From Streptomyces sp. WZ.A104 (GTDB taxonomy: Bacteria; Actinomycetota; Actinomycetes; Streptomycetales; Streptomycetaceae), in the NCBI RefSeq assembly GCF_002382885.1, contig NZ_NWVL01000019.1:47895-111894 (forward strand): a stretch of 64,000 bases of DNA, written 5' to 3'. The translations under genes and the position numbers were made by a program. Below, in pieces: positions 10,498 through 18,012 of this stretch. The notes below the pieces were generated by a model. That model was given only the letters and a program-made list of their open reading frames with translations, did not search any database and was not told where the DNA came from. Within the stretch, counting starts at the first letter, position 1. Each line of letters begins with the position of its first letter.

Positions 10498-11556
10498 GTG
10501 ACCACCATCGACAAGACGGCTCACGTCCCCGCACCGCGGGAGTCCGTGAGTGGCGACGGTCCACTGCTCGACGTCCGTGACCTGCACGTGGAGTTCCACA
10601 CCCGCGACGGTGTGGCCAAGGCGGTCAACGGTGTGAACTACACCGTCAGCGCCGGCGAGACTCTCGCGGTGCTGGGTGAGTCCGGCTCCGGCAAGTCCGT
10701 GACCGCGCAGACCATCATGGGCATCCTCGACATGCCGCCGGGGAAGATCACGCAGGGCGAGATCCTCTTCCGCGGCCAGGACATGCTGAAGATGTCCAAC
10801 GAGGAGCGTCGGCAGATCCGCGGCCAGAAGATCGCGATGATCTTCCAGGACGCGCTGTCCTCGCTGAACCCGGTCCTCAGCGTCGGCTACCAGCTTGGTG
10901 AGATGTTCCGGGTGCACCAGGGCCTGTCCCGCAAGGAGGCCAAGGCCAGGTCCATTGAGCTGATGGACCAGGTCAAGATCCCGGCGGCGGCGGCCCGTAT
11001 CTCGGACTACCCGCACCAGTTCTCCGGCGGTATGCGCCAGCGCATCATGATCGCCATGGCGCTGGCCCTGGAGCCGGACCTGATCATCGCGGACGAGCCG
11101 ACCACCGCGCTCGACGTGACGGTGCAGGCCCAGGTCATGGACCTGCTGGCCGAGCTCCAGCGCGAGTACAACATGGGCCTGATCCTGATCACCCACGACC
11201 TCGGCGTGGTCGCCGACGTCGCGGACAAGATCGCCGTGATGTACGCGGGCCGGATCGTGGAGACGGCCCCGGTGGGCGAGCTGTACAGCCGCCCGGCGCA
11301 CCCGTACACCCGTGGTCTGCTGGACTCGATCCCGCGCCTGGACCAGAAGGGCCAGGAGCTCTACGCCATCAAGGGTCTGCCGCCCAACCTCACGCGCATC
11401 CCCGCCGGTTGTGCCTTCAGTCCGCGTTGCCCCAAGGCGCAGGACATCTGCCGTACGGACGTTCCGCCGCTCGCTCCGGTGACCGAGCAGGACGGCCTTG
11501 AGCTGGTCGGCCGCGGCAGCGCGTGCCACTTCTGGAAGGAGACGATCCATGGCTGA
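10498..11556 (+). CDS. Oligopeptide ABC transporter ATP-binding protein, OppD/DppD type (operon 1)
   Basis: This 352-residue ATPase powers peptide import. The GTG at 10498 is chosen because GAGGGAGG lies just before it and immediately after the permease stop; no family-like sequence lies further upstream in frame. Walker A GESGSGKS is at residues about 60-67, the signature FSGGMRQRIMIAMALA near residue 175, Walker B LIIADEPTTALD follows, and an H-loop ITHDLG is present. The C-terminal part carries the OppD/F extension with the cysteine cluster CAFSPRCPKAQDIC and a last Cys in CHFW; cysteines in this region bind an Fe-S cluster in some relatives. It overlaps the next gene by 8 bases. Confidence 0.95.
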   Translation: MTTIDKTAHVPAPRESVSGDGPLLDVRDLHVEFHTRDGVAKAVNGVNYTVSAGETLAVLGESGSGKSVTAQTIMGILDMPPGKITQGEILFRGQDMLKMSNEERRQIRGQKIAMIFQDALSSLNPVLSVGYQLGEMFRVHQGLSRKEAKARSIELMDQVKIPAAAARISDYPHQFSGGMRQRIMIAMALALEPDLIIADEPTTALDVTVQAQVMDLLAELQREYNMGLILITHDLGVVADVADKIAVMYAGRIVETAPVGELYSRPAHPYTRGLLDSIPRLDQKGQELYAIKGLPPNLTRIPAGCAFSPRCPKAQDICRTDVPPLAPVTEQDGLELVGRGSACHFWKETIHG

Positions 11557-12691
11557 GCTCAAGAAGGAGCCCGTGGACGCCACCCCGAACGTCTCCGACG
11601 TGGAGACCGCGGACGCCGCGACCGAGGCGGAGGCCGTAGCCGCCGTCGACGCGCCCGCCGGCCAGGGGGAGCCGATTCTCCAGGTGCGCAACCTGGTCAA
11701 GCACTTCCCGCTGACCCAGGGCATTCTCTTCAAGAAGCAGATCGGCGCGGTCAAGGCCGTCGACGGGATCTCCTTCGACCTGTACGCCGGTGAGACCCTG
11801 GGCATCGTCGGGGAGTCCGGCTGCGGCAAGTCCACGGTCGCCAAGCTCCTGATGACGCTGGAGCGGGCCACCGCCGGTGAGGTCTTCTACAAGGGCCAGG
11901 ACATCACCAAGCTGTCCGGCCGGGCGCTGAAGGCCGTGCGCCGCAACATCCAGATGGTGTTCCAGGACCCGTACACCTCGCTGAATCCGCGGATGACGGT
12001 CGGCGACATCATCGGAGAACCCTTCGACATCCACCCCGAGGTGGCCCCGAAGGGCGACCGCCGCCGCCGGGTCCAGGAGCTCCTGGACGTCGTCGGGCTG
12101 AACCCTGAGTACATCAACCGGTACCCGCACCAGTTCTCCGGCGGCCAGCGCCAGCGCATCGGCATCGCCCGGGGCCTGGCGCTCAACCCGGAGATCATCA
12201 TCTGCGACGAGCCGGTCTCCGCGCTCGACGTGTCGGTGCAGGCACAGGTCATCAACCTGATGGCGCAGCTCCAGGACGAGTTCAACCTGTCCTACCTGTT
12301 CATCGCGCACGACCTGTCCATCGTCCGGCACATCTCTGACCGGGTCGGTGTCATGTATCTCGGCAAGATGGCCGAGATCGGTACGGACACGCAGATCTAC
12401 GACCACCCGACGCACCCCTACACCCAGGCACTGCTGTCGGCGGTCCCGGTGCCGGACCCGGCGGTCCGTGAGGAACGCGAGCGGATCATCCTGACCGGTG
12501 ACGTTCCGTCCCCGGCGAACCCGCCGTCCGGCTGCCGCTTCCGTACCCGGTGCTGGAAGGCCGAGGAGCGCTGCGCGACGGAGGAGCCGCTGCTGGCGAT
12601 CCCCGAGCGCTTCGTGTCGGGGGCCACCCCGGCCGCGCACGAGTCGGCGTGCCACTTCGCCGAGGAGCGGGACGCCGTGTACTCAGCGTAG
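11549..12691 (+). CDS. Oligopeptide ABC transporter ATP-binding protein, OppF/DppF type (operon 1)
   Basis: This 380-residue ATPase pairs with the preceding OppD-type subunit. The ATG at 11549 overlaps the end of that gene, with AAGGAG 10 bases upstream. A 40-residue acidic Ala/Glu/Val-rich tail precedes the domain, which opens LQVRNLVKHFPLTQGILFKK, a phrase typical of OppF. Walker A GESGCGKST is at about residues 88-96, the signature FSGGQRQRIGIARGLALNP and Walker B IIICDEPVSALDVS follow. The C-terminal cysteine cluster (CRFRTRCWKAEERC, then CHFAEE) is intact. It is the last gene of the operon; a 36-bp inverted repeat follows 18 bases after the stop. Confidence 0.95.
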   Translation: MAELKKEPVDATPNVSDVETADAATEAEAVAAVDAPAGQGEPILQVRNLVKHFPLTQGILFKKQIGAVKAVDGISFDLYAGETLGIVGESGCGKSTVAKLLMTLERATAGEVFYKGQDITKLSGRALKAVRRNIQMVFQDPYTSLNPRMTVGDIIGEPFDIHPEVAPKGDRRRRVQELLDVVGLNPEYINRYPHQFSGGQRQRIGIARGLALNPEIIICDEPVSALDVSVQAQVINLMAQLQDEFNLSYLFIAHDLSIVRHISDRVGVMYLGKMAEIGTDTQIYDHPTHPYTQALLSAVPVPDPAVREERERIILTGDVPSPANPPSGCRFRTRCWKAEERCATEEPLLAIPERFVSGATPAAHESACHFAEERDAVYSA

Positions 12692-12709
12692 CGCTTAGGC
12701 CCCGAGCCT

Positions 12710-12782
12710 GCTGCAGGAGCACAGTAGAGGGCGGCACCACAGGCTTAGCCTGTGGTGCCGCCCTCTACTGTGCTCCTGCAGC
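12710..12782. terminator. 36-bp perfect inverted repeat, bidirectional terminator
   Basis: Left arm 12710-12745 and right arm 12747-12782 are perfect complements around a single central T, a very long hairpin. It lies between the end of the plus-strand importer operon and the 3' end of a minus-strand lipoprotein gene, so it can stop transcription from both sides. It could also be a junction scar of the accessory insertion that begins here. Confidence 0.9.
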
Positions 12783-12811
12783 ACTGTGCCAGCCAGCGTT
12801 GGCGAGTGATT

Positions 12812-13495
12812 CTATTGGTCTGCCTGCTCTGAGTCATTGAGGACGGCTCTGGCCGGAGTGCCCTTAGGACACCGACTGGTGATCGCCATCTTGGAGAGTT
12901 CCGACTTGGAGTTCCCGTCCGGGCCGAGTAGGCAGTCGGCAAGCCCGGTAGTGGATGACTTGGTTTCCCAAGTGAAAACAGTCCCCTTGTTTTCTTTTGC
13001 CTTGTGAGGGCAGGTGAAGGTGTAGGTGCCTGAGATCTGTTTAACGCCGCGGAAGTAGACTCCTTGGCCTCTCTCGGGGAAATGTGCGCCCATGACGCGC
13101 TTCTCGCTCGCGGTGCTGGTTCCTGGCTCTGCCACCTTTTTCTTCAAGTGTTTCTCAAGCTCTTCGAATACGATCTCGGAACTCAACGTCCCTTGTGTGG
13201 AACGGGCTTCGGATTTCCTGGTTTTAAATGGAATGGAATCGGCCACCATTTCCGAGCCGGCTTCTACAATTTTCGCCTCATCCAGCACAGTGAGTCGCCA
13301 ACTGGTGGAGATGTCCCACTCGAATTCTCCGCCCCTGCAGGTGGCGGTTGTTGTGTGTTTATTTTGCGGTTCACTGCTTGTTATGCAGCCGCTCATTGCC
13401 ATAATGGTGGCGAATATGGCGACTGGGTAGGTTCTTGCGATTCTGCGGTGATGCGTTTGCTCTGCGCGCTGAGGCTTCCGCTGTGGATCGAACAA
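12812..13495 (-). CDS. Unrecognised secreted lipoprotein
   Basis: I do not recognise this 227-residue protein. The start is a TTG at 13495 with AAGGAG 5 bases upstream. A basic N-terminus (RKPQRAEQTHHRRIARTYP) leads to a hydrophobic stretch ending in the lipobox MSGC near residue 37, so it should be a membrane-anchored extracellular lipoprotein. The mature part has three Cys, is rich in Lys, Glu, Thr and Ser, and lacks membrane segments. The DNA is clearly lower in GC than the flanking operons, with AAA and TTT codons common. It is followed by the 36-bp inverted repeat and preceded by another exported-protein gene on the same strand, in a patch that ends in transposase remnants, which suggests recent acquisition. 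Confidence 0.75.
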   Translation of the reverse strand: MFDPQRKPQRAEQTHHRRIARTYPVAIFATIMAMSGCITSSEPQNKHTTTATCRGGEFEWDISTSWRLTVLDEAKIVEAGSEMVADSIPFKTRKSEARSTQGTLSSEIVFEELEKHLKKKVAEPGTSTASEKRVMGAHFPERGQGVYFRGVKQISGTYTFTCPHKAKENKGTVFTWETKSSTTGLADCLLGPDGNSKSELSKMAITSRCPKGTPARAVLNDSEQADQ

Positions 13496-13581
13496 AGGGT
13501 GCTCCTTGACGTCACTGAAGGTGCGGCGCCTCCCCTACTCTTGAGGCCCGACGCGCTGGTGGAGGCGCTGGCCTACGGGCA

Positions 13582-13616
13582 CGGCCAAGAAGCGCGCCAG
13601 CCGCGCTTCTTGGCCG
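13582..13616 (-). terminator. Hairpin terminator after secreted-protein gene
   Basis: A perfect 15-bp stem (CGGCCAAGAAGCGCG and complement) with a 5-base loop lies 34 bases beyond the stop of the minus-strand gene at 13650-14096 and before the start of the next minus-strand gene, so those two genes probably have separate transcripts. Confidence 0.8.
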
Positions 13617-13649
13617 CCGTTTTGACTGGCTTGCCGTTCTAGCTGAAAC

Positions 13650-14096
13650 TCAGGTGCGACCACCATTGGTTCCGCAGTTGAAGCCGGGGACCGAGGGGTT
13701 TGCGTTGATGGCTACATTGTGCCCCTCGGGAAGGTCGAGGTTGTCGGTCTTGGTTTCTCCTGGTGACAGGTGCCAGTACCACTTCTTACCGGTCCCTTGA
13801 AAATAGGCCGTATAGTCGATTGAGTTGAACACTGACACGTTGACGACGCGCATGATCTCGCCGTCGGCTACGAACTCGATGCGGAAGAATCGAGTGCTGT
13901 TGTTCTTGTTGCGGGACGTCGCGATTGCGTCCCGGCCGCCGGAGTCGGTGGGGCTGGCCGAGCTGGACGCCTTGCAGACATAATCGCGCGCGTCTTCTGC
14001 ATGAGCAGTTCCGGCTGTGGTGGCGACAGATATGGCTGCCATCGCGAGCGTCAGGGCGGCTCCGCGTACCATGGTGGCCTTTCTCGCGGTGTGCAT
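13650..14096 (-). CDS. Small secreted protein of unknown function
   Basis: This 148-residue protein is not a family I recognise. The ATG at 14096 is chosen because GAGGAGG lies 6 bases upstream and a clean Sec signal peptide follows (basic start, hydrophobic core LTLAMAAISVATTAG, cleavage after TAHA near residue 33). The mature protein of about 115 residues has two Cys (VCKASS near its start, FNCGTNGG near its end) that could form a disulfide, and several aromatic phrases (TAYFQGTGKKWYWHLSPGET), suggesting a small extracellular beta-rich domain. GC content is lower than in the neighbouring operons. Transposase debris lies just upstream. Function unknown. Confidence 0.75.
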   Translation of the reverse strand: MHTARKATMVRGAALTLAMAAISVATTAGTAHAEDARDYVCKASSSASPTDSGGRDAIATSRNKNNSTRFFRIEFVADGEIMRVVNVSVFNSIDYTAYFQGTGKKWYWHLSPGETKTDNLDLPEGHNVAINANPSVPGFNCGTNGGRT

Positions 14097-14398
14097 CTTT
14101 TTCCTCCTCGGCGCATTGCCGCATCGCTTGTGTGATTGGTCGGAACATTCAAACACTCGAGCTTCCTTCGCACCAGAGTTGTCAGGTCGACCGGTCGATT
14201 TTGGCTGGAATCTAATCCAGGAGACCCAATGTTGGTTCGGGCTTTACGCGTCATGAGATCGTGTGACTGCTAAAAGTTGATCTTTGTGTTAATGTTACGT
14301 TTTGATCTGATTGAATTTTTATGCCTGGCTGCGTTTTGCGCTGTATGCCGATGGTGCTGTGTGCGTGGCGGCCAGGTGCGGGTGAGTAGGAGGTTTTC
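14097..14398. other. AT-rich upstream region of accessory genes
   Basis: These 300 bases include the most AT-rich stretch of the window (about 14260-14330, with runs such as GAATTTTTATG). They probably contain the promoter of the secreted-protein gene on the minus strand. No gene is apparent. Confidence 0.5.
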
Positions 14399-14605
14399 TC
14401 ACGTGGTGCGTTTTGCGAGCTGCCTGTAGCAGATCAGGGCAGCTGTGAGGCCTAAGGAAGGCAAGGAAGTGGGAGTCCTTTCACTCGAATCGCACGATGA
14501 GGCGGCGGTAGCCGAACAGTCAGGCGATCGACCGTTCGATCTTCCAGCGGTGCCGCCCGAGCTGCTCGGCGGACTCGATTGGGTCCACTGCGAACGGCAG
14601 AGAGT
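14399..14605 (-). pseudogene. IS5-type transposase remnant (C-terminal part)
   Basis: On the minus strand the phrases EQLGRHRWKIERSIA, LFGYRRLIVRFE and LGLTAALICYRQLAKRTT can be read in order. They match the conserved end of IS5-family DDE transposases (RHRWK-ERTIAWLFGYRRL, then a hydrophobic stretch and LAKRTT). The codon expected to be Trp after IERSIA is TGA, a second TGA follows RFE, and a frame change is needed before the last phrase. Only about 65 residues remain and the DDE core is gone, so it cannot transpose. Confidence 0.7.
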
Positions 14606-14624
14606 CTGCGGCGAGGCTCCCCCC

Positions 14625-15040
14625 GGGTATCACCGAGCAGATTCATCAGGTCGTGCTCAAGGTCCCGGCCGCGGCTTGGACTGCGGCCGTCGACCCGACG
14701 GTGCCTGGGTCGCCGGACTTGCCGGAGGCTGCCTGTCCGGTGGCTGGAGGAGGTGCGGCTGATCGTCCGCGAAGAGCGGCCGCCCCCCGGTGCTCAGTTG
14801 CGGATCATCGACTCTGGCTGAAGGTCGACCCGATCGCACTCGACCTGCTGGCCTGGGTGCCCATGCGCGCCCTGGCTGGACCGGCTTGTTACTGAGGGGC
14901 ACATGCCTGCGCCTTTCTCCGCCTCTGCCCCGTACGTGACCGCCGGCCGCCGCATCCTCCGCTGCGCCCCTCGCTGGCCATGGACCGACGTGATCGTTAA
15001 CGCGTTCGAACGGCTGAGGACCCTGATGAACCCTGGCTGA
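14625..15040 (+). pseudogene. IS1380-type transposase remnant
   Basis: The plus strand carries in order ITEQIHQVVLKVPAAAWT, then in other frames VRLIVREERPPPGAQLRI, DPIALDLLAWVPMRALAG and RRILRCAPRWPWTDVIVNAF ending in a TGA at 15038. These match successive conserved blocks of the C-terminal half of IS1380-family transposases in Streptomyces. Several frameshifts and deletions separate the blocks and the N-terminal half is absent. It lies head to tail against the IS5-type remnant in opposite orientation. Confidence 0.75.
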
Positions 15041-15364
15041 CCAGCCGCCCTCGCCTGTCTATACGAGAGAACATGCCAGTCCGGAGCATTGGGACCCGGC
15101 GTCCACCCGAGACGACACCCGGGCCCTCGGCCTGCCCGCGCCAATCACTCACAACGAAGCGGGACGCCGACTTCGTCGGCGACCAATCACGAAAGCTGGA
15201 GGCTAACCCCACCCCACCGAAACTCGCGTCCCCGCCGCCGCGTCCTTGACGGAGGGCGACAGAGGCACCCTCTGGTGCCCGTACGGGGTAAGCCCGCATG
15301 CGATGAGTGGCGTTATGGGGTGATATGAGGCATTGAGCTACTCGATGACTCTAGGAGGCACTCC
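15041..15364. other. Region between IS remnant and second importer operon
   Basis: About 320 bases. The first half may be further decayed insertion-sequence DNA. The second half must carry the promoter of the second importer operon and ends in AGGAGG ahead of the binding-protein start. No gene is apparent. Confidence 0.4.
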
Positions 15365-16996
15365 ATGCGCGGAGCCAGACACGTCAGGTGGGCCGCATGT
15401 GCGGTGGCCGTCGCCCTGGCCGCGACAGCCTGCGGTGGCGGGGACGACAGCGGCGGCGGCAGCGGCGCCGACGGGATCGTCAGCTCCTCCTGGGGCGACC
15501 CGCAGAACCCGCTGGAACCGGCCAACACCAACGAGGTGCAGGGCGGCAAGGTCCTCGACATGGTCTTCCGCGGGCTGATCCGCTACGACCCGAGGACCGG
15601 CGAGGCCCAGAACATGATCGCCGAGTCCATCGACACGACGGACTCCCAGACCTTCACGATCAAGCTGAAGGACGGCTGGACGTTCTCCAACGGCGAGAAG
15701 GTCACCGCCAACTCCTTCGTCGACGCCTGGAACTACGGCGCCGCGCTGAAGAACAACCAGAAGAACGCCTACTTCTTCCAGTACATCGAGGGCTACGACA
15801 AGGTCCACCCGGAGTCCGGCACCGCCTCCGCCGAGACCATGTCCGGACTGAAGGTCGTCGACGACCTGACCTTCACCGCCAAGCTCACCCAGAAGTTCTC
15901 CCTGTGGCCCGACACTCTCGGCTACTCCGCCTTCGTCCCGCTGCCCAAGGCGTTCTACGACGACCACGACGCCTGGCTCGCCAAGCCCATCGGCAACGGC
16001 CCGTACACCATCGAGTCCTACGCCAAGGGCTCCTCGATGAACCTGCGCCGCTGGGACGACTACCCGGGCGACGACAAGGCGCAGAACGGCGGCGTGGACC
16101 TCAAGGTCTTCACCGACAACAACACCGCCTACACCTCGCTGACCTCCGGCAACCTCGACCTCGTCGACGACGTGCCCGCCTCCCAGCTCCGGAACGTCGA
16201 GCAGGACCTGGGCGACCGGTACATCAACACCCCCGCCGGCATCATCCAGACCCTCTCCTTCCCGTTCTACGACGACGAATGGAACACCGACGACGCCCGC
16301 AAGGTCCGCCAGGGCCTGTCGATGGCGATCAACCGGCCGCAGATCACCGACCAGATCTTCCAGAAGACCCGCACCCCGGCCTCCGACTGGACCTCCCCGG
16401 TCCTCGGCGAGGAGGGCGGCTACAAGGAAGGCCTCTGCGGCAAGGAGTGCACCTACGACAAGGACGAGGCCAAGAGGCTGATCGACGAGGGCGGCGGCAT
16501 CCCCGGCGGCCAGCTGAAGATCTCGTACAACGCGGACACCGGCTCCCACAAGGAGTGGGTCGACGCCGTCTGCAACAGCATCAACAACGTCATGGGCAAC
16601 AACCAGGCCTGCGTCGGCGGCCCGGTCGGTACCTTCGCCGACTTCCGCAACCAGGTCTCCACCCAGAAGATGACGGGGCCCTGGCGCGCGGGCTGGCAGA
16701 TGGACTACCCGCTCATCCAGAACTTCCTCCAGCCGCTCTACTACACCAACGCCCCCTCCAACGACGGCAAGTGGACCAACGAGGAGTTCGACGACCTGGT
16801 CGACCGGGCCAACGCCGAGAGCGACAAGGCGGCGGCCGTCACCACCTTCCAGGAGGCGGAGCAGGTGCTCGTCGAGCAGATGCCCTCCATCCCGCTCTGG
16901 TACCAGAACGGCAGCGCCGGCTACTCGGACCGGATCGACAACGTCGCACTGAACCCCTTCAGCGTCCCGGTCTACGAAGAGATCACCGTCAAGTGA
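15365..16996 (+). CDS. Oligopeptide ABC transporter substrate-binding lipoprotein (operon 2)
   Basis: This 543-residue family-5 binding lipoprotein heads the second importer operon. The ATG at 15365 has AGGAGG 7 bases upstream. The signal peptide ends in the lipobox-like AATAC followed by a Gly/Asp/Ser linker. Blocks shared with the protein at 6860 include a GW-F-NGE-VTA block (here DGWTFSNGEKVTANSFVDAW), KPIGNGPYTIESYAKG and IPLWYQNGS. It is a clear paralogue but diverged enough to expect a different peptide preference. A hairpin lies between it and the permease gene, as in operon 1. By its N-terminal sequence it resembles BldKB/SCO5117-type proteins; I cannot tell which from memory. Confidence 0.92.
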   Translation: MRGARHVRWAACAVAVALAATACGGGDDSGGGSGADGIVSSSWGDPQNPLEPANTNEVQGGKVLDMVFRGLIRYDPRTGEAQNMIAESIDTTDSQTFTIKLKDGWTFSNGEKVTANSFVDAWNYGAALKNNQKNAYFFQYIEGYDKVHPESGTASAETMSGLKVVDDLTFTAKLTQKFSLWPDTLGYSAFVPLPKAFYDDHDAWLAKPIGNGPYTIESYAKGSSMNLRRWDDYPGDDKAQNGGVDLKVFTDNNTAYTSLTSGNLDLVDDVPASQLRNVEQDLGDRYINTPAGIIQTLSFPFYDDEWNTDDARKVRQGLSMAINRPQITDQIFQKTRTPASDWTSPVLGEEGGYKEGLCGKECTYDKDEAKRLIDEGGGIPGGQLKISYNADTGSHKEWVDAVCNSINNVMGNNQACVGGPVGTFADFRNQVSTQKMTGPWRAGWQMDYPLIQNFLQPLYYTNAPSNDGKWTNEEFDDLVDRANAESDKAAAVTTFQEAEQVLVEQMPSIPLWYQNGSAGYSDRIDNVALNPFSVPVYEEITVK

Positions 16997-17008
16997 CCTG
17001 CTGATACC

Positions 17009-17045
17009 GGACGGCCGGGACGCCCGACGCGCGTCCCGGCCGTCC
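17009..17045 (+). terminator. Attenuating hairpin after binding-protein gene (operon 2)
   Basis: A perfect 15-bp stem (GGACGGCCGGGACGC and complement) with a 7-base loop starts 12 bases after the binding-protein stop, in the same place as the hairpin of operon 1 but with unrelated sequence. Confidence 0.85.
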
Positions 17046-17088
17046 GCGCACCCCTCCGCCGAGCCCGCCCCGACCCCCGGAGCCCCTC

Positions 17089-18012
17089 ATGGGACGTTAT
17101 GTGATCCGGCGGCTGCTGCAGATGATCCCCGTCTTCTTCGGCACCACGCTGCTGATCTTCCTCATGGTGAACGTGATGGGTGACCCCATCGCGGGTCTCT
17201 GCGGCGACCGCCAGTGCGATCCGGCCACCGCCGCCCAGCTGCGCGCCGAGTTCGGCCTCGACAAGCCGGTCTGGCAGCAATACCTGACGTACATGGGCAA
17301 CGTCTTCACCGGCGACTTCGGCACCGCGTTCAACGGGCAGAAGGTCACCGAGCTGATGGCCACGGCCTTCCCGATCACGATCCGGCTCACCGTCGTCGCG
17401 ATCGCCTTCGAGATCGTCATCGGCATCAGCCTCGGCGTCGTCACCGGCCTGCGGCGCGGCCGCCCCGTCGACACCGCCGTCCTCATCCTCACGCTGGTCG
17501 TCATCGCCGTCCCGACCTTCGTCACCGGCCTGCTGCTCCAGCTCCTCCTCGGCGTCAAGTGGGGCATCATCAAACCCTCGGTCTCCCCGGACCCCACCAT
17601 CGACGAACTGCTCGTCCCCGGCCTCGTCCTCGCCTCGGTCTCGCTCGCCTACGTCACCCGGCTCACCCGGACCTCGATCGCCGAGAACGCCCGCGCCGAC
17701 TACGTACGCACCGCCGTCGCCAAGGGGCTGCCCCGCCGCCGGGTCGTCGTCCGGCACCTGCTGCGCAACTCGCTGATCCCCGTCGTCACCTTCATCGGTA
17801 CGGACGTGGGAGCCCTGATGGGCGGGGCCATCGTCACCGAGCGGATCTTCAACATCCACGGGGTCGGTTACCAGCTCTACCAGGGAATCCTGCGCCAGAA
17901 CTCCCAGACCGTCGTCGGGTTCGTCACGATCCTCGTCCTCGTCTTCCTGGCCGCCAACCTGATCGTCGACCTCCTGTACGCCGTACTCGACCCGAGGATC
18001 CGCTATGCCTGA
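17089..18012 (+). CDS. Oligopeptide ABC transporter permease, DppB/OppB type (operon 2)
   Basis: This 307-residue permease has the family start MGRYVIRRLLQMIPVFFGTT, six predicted membrane segments, the coupling loop RTAVAKGLPRRRVVVRHLLR and the end DLLYAVLDPRIRY, all nearly the same as in the operon 1 permease. GGAG lies 8 bases before the ATG. A small Cys-containing loop (AGLCGDRQCDP, residues about 36-46) is not present in the operon 1 copy. It overlaps the next permease gene by 8 bases. Confidence 0.95.
   Translation: MGRYVIRRLLQMIPVFFGTTLLIFLMVNVMGDPIAGLCGDRQCDPATAAQLRAEFGLDKPVWQQYLTYMGNVFTGDFGTAFNGQKVTELMATAFPITIRLTVVAIAFEIVIGISLGVVTGLRRGRPVDTAVLILTLVVIAVPTFVTGLLLQLLLGVKWGIIKPSVSPDPTIDELLVPGLVLASVSLAYVTRLTRTSIAENARADYVRTAVAKGLPRRRVVVRHLLRNSLIPVVTFIGTDVGALMGGAIVTERIFNIHGVGYQLYQGILRQNSQTVVGFVTILVLVFLAANLIVDLLYAVLDPRIRYA

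Noticed and set aside
6860..12691. Naming operon 1 bldKABCDE outright
   Set aside because: Position near mshB fits, but as I recall the S. coelicolor bldK order has a permease first, and operon 2 is an equally good relative by sequence, so symbols were withheld.
14399..15040. Intact mobile element between the importer operons
   Set aside because: Both transposase remnants have stops, frameshifts and missing catalytic parts, and I could not find terminal inverted repeats around them.
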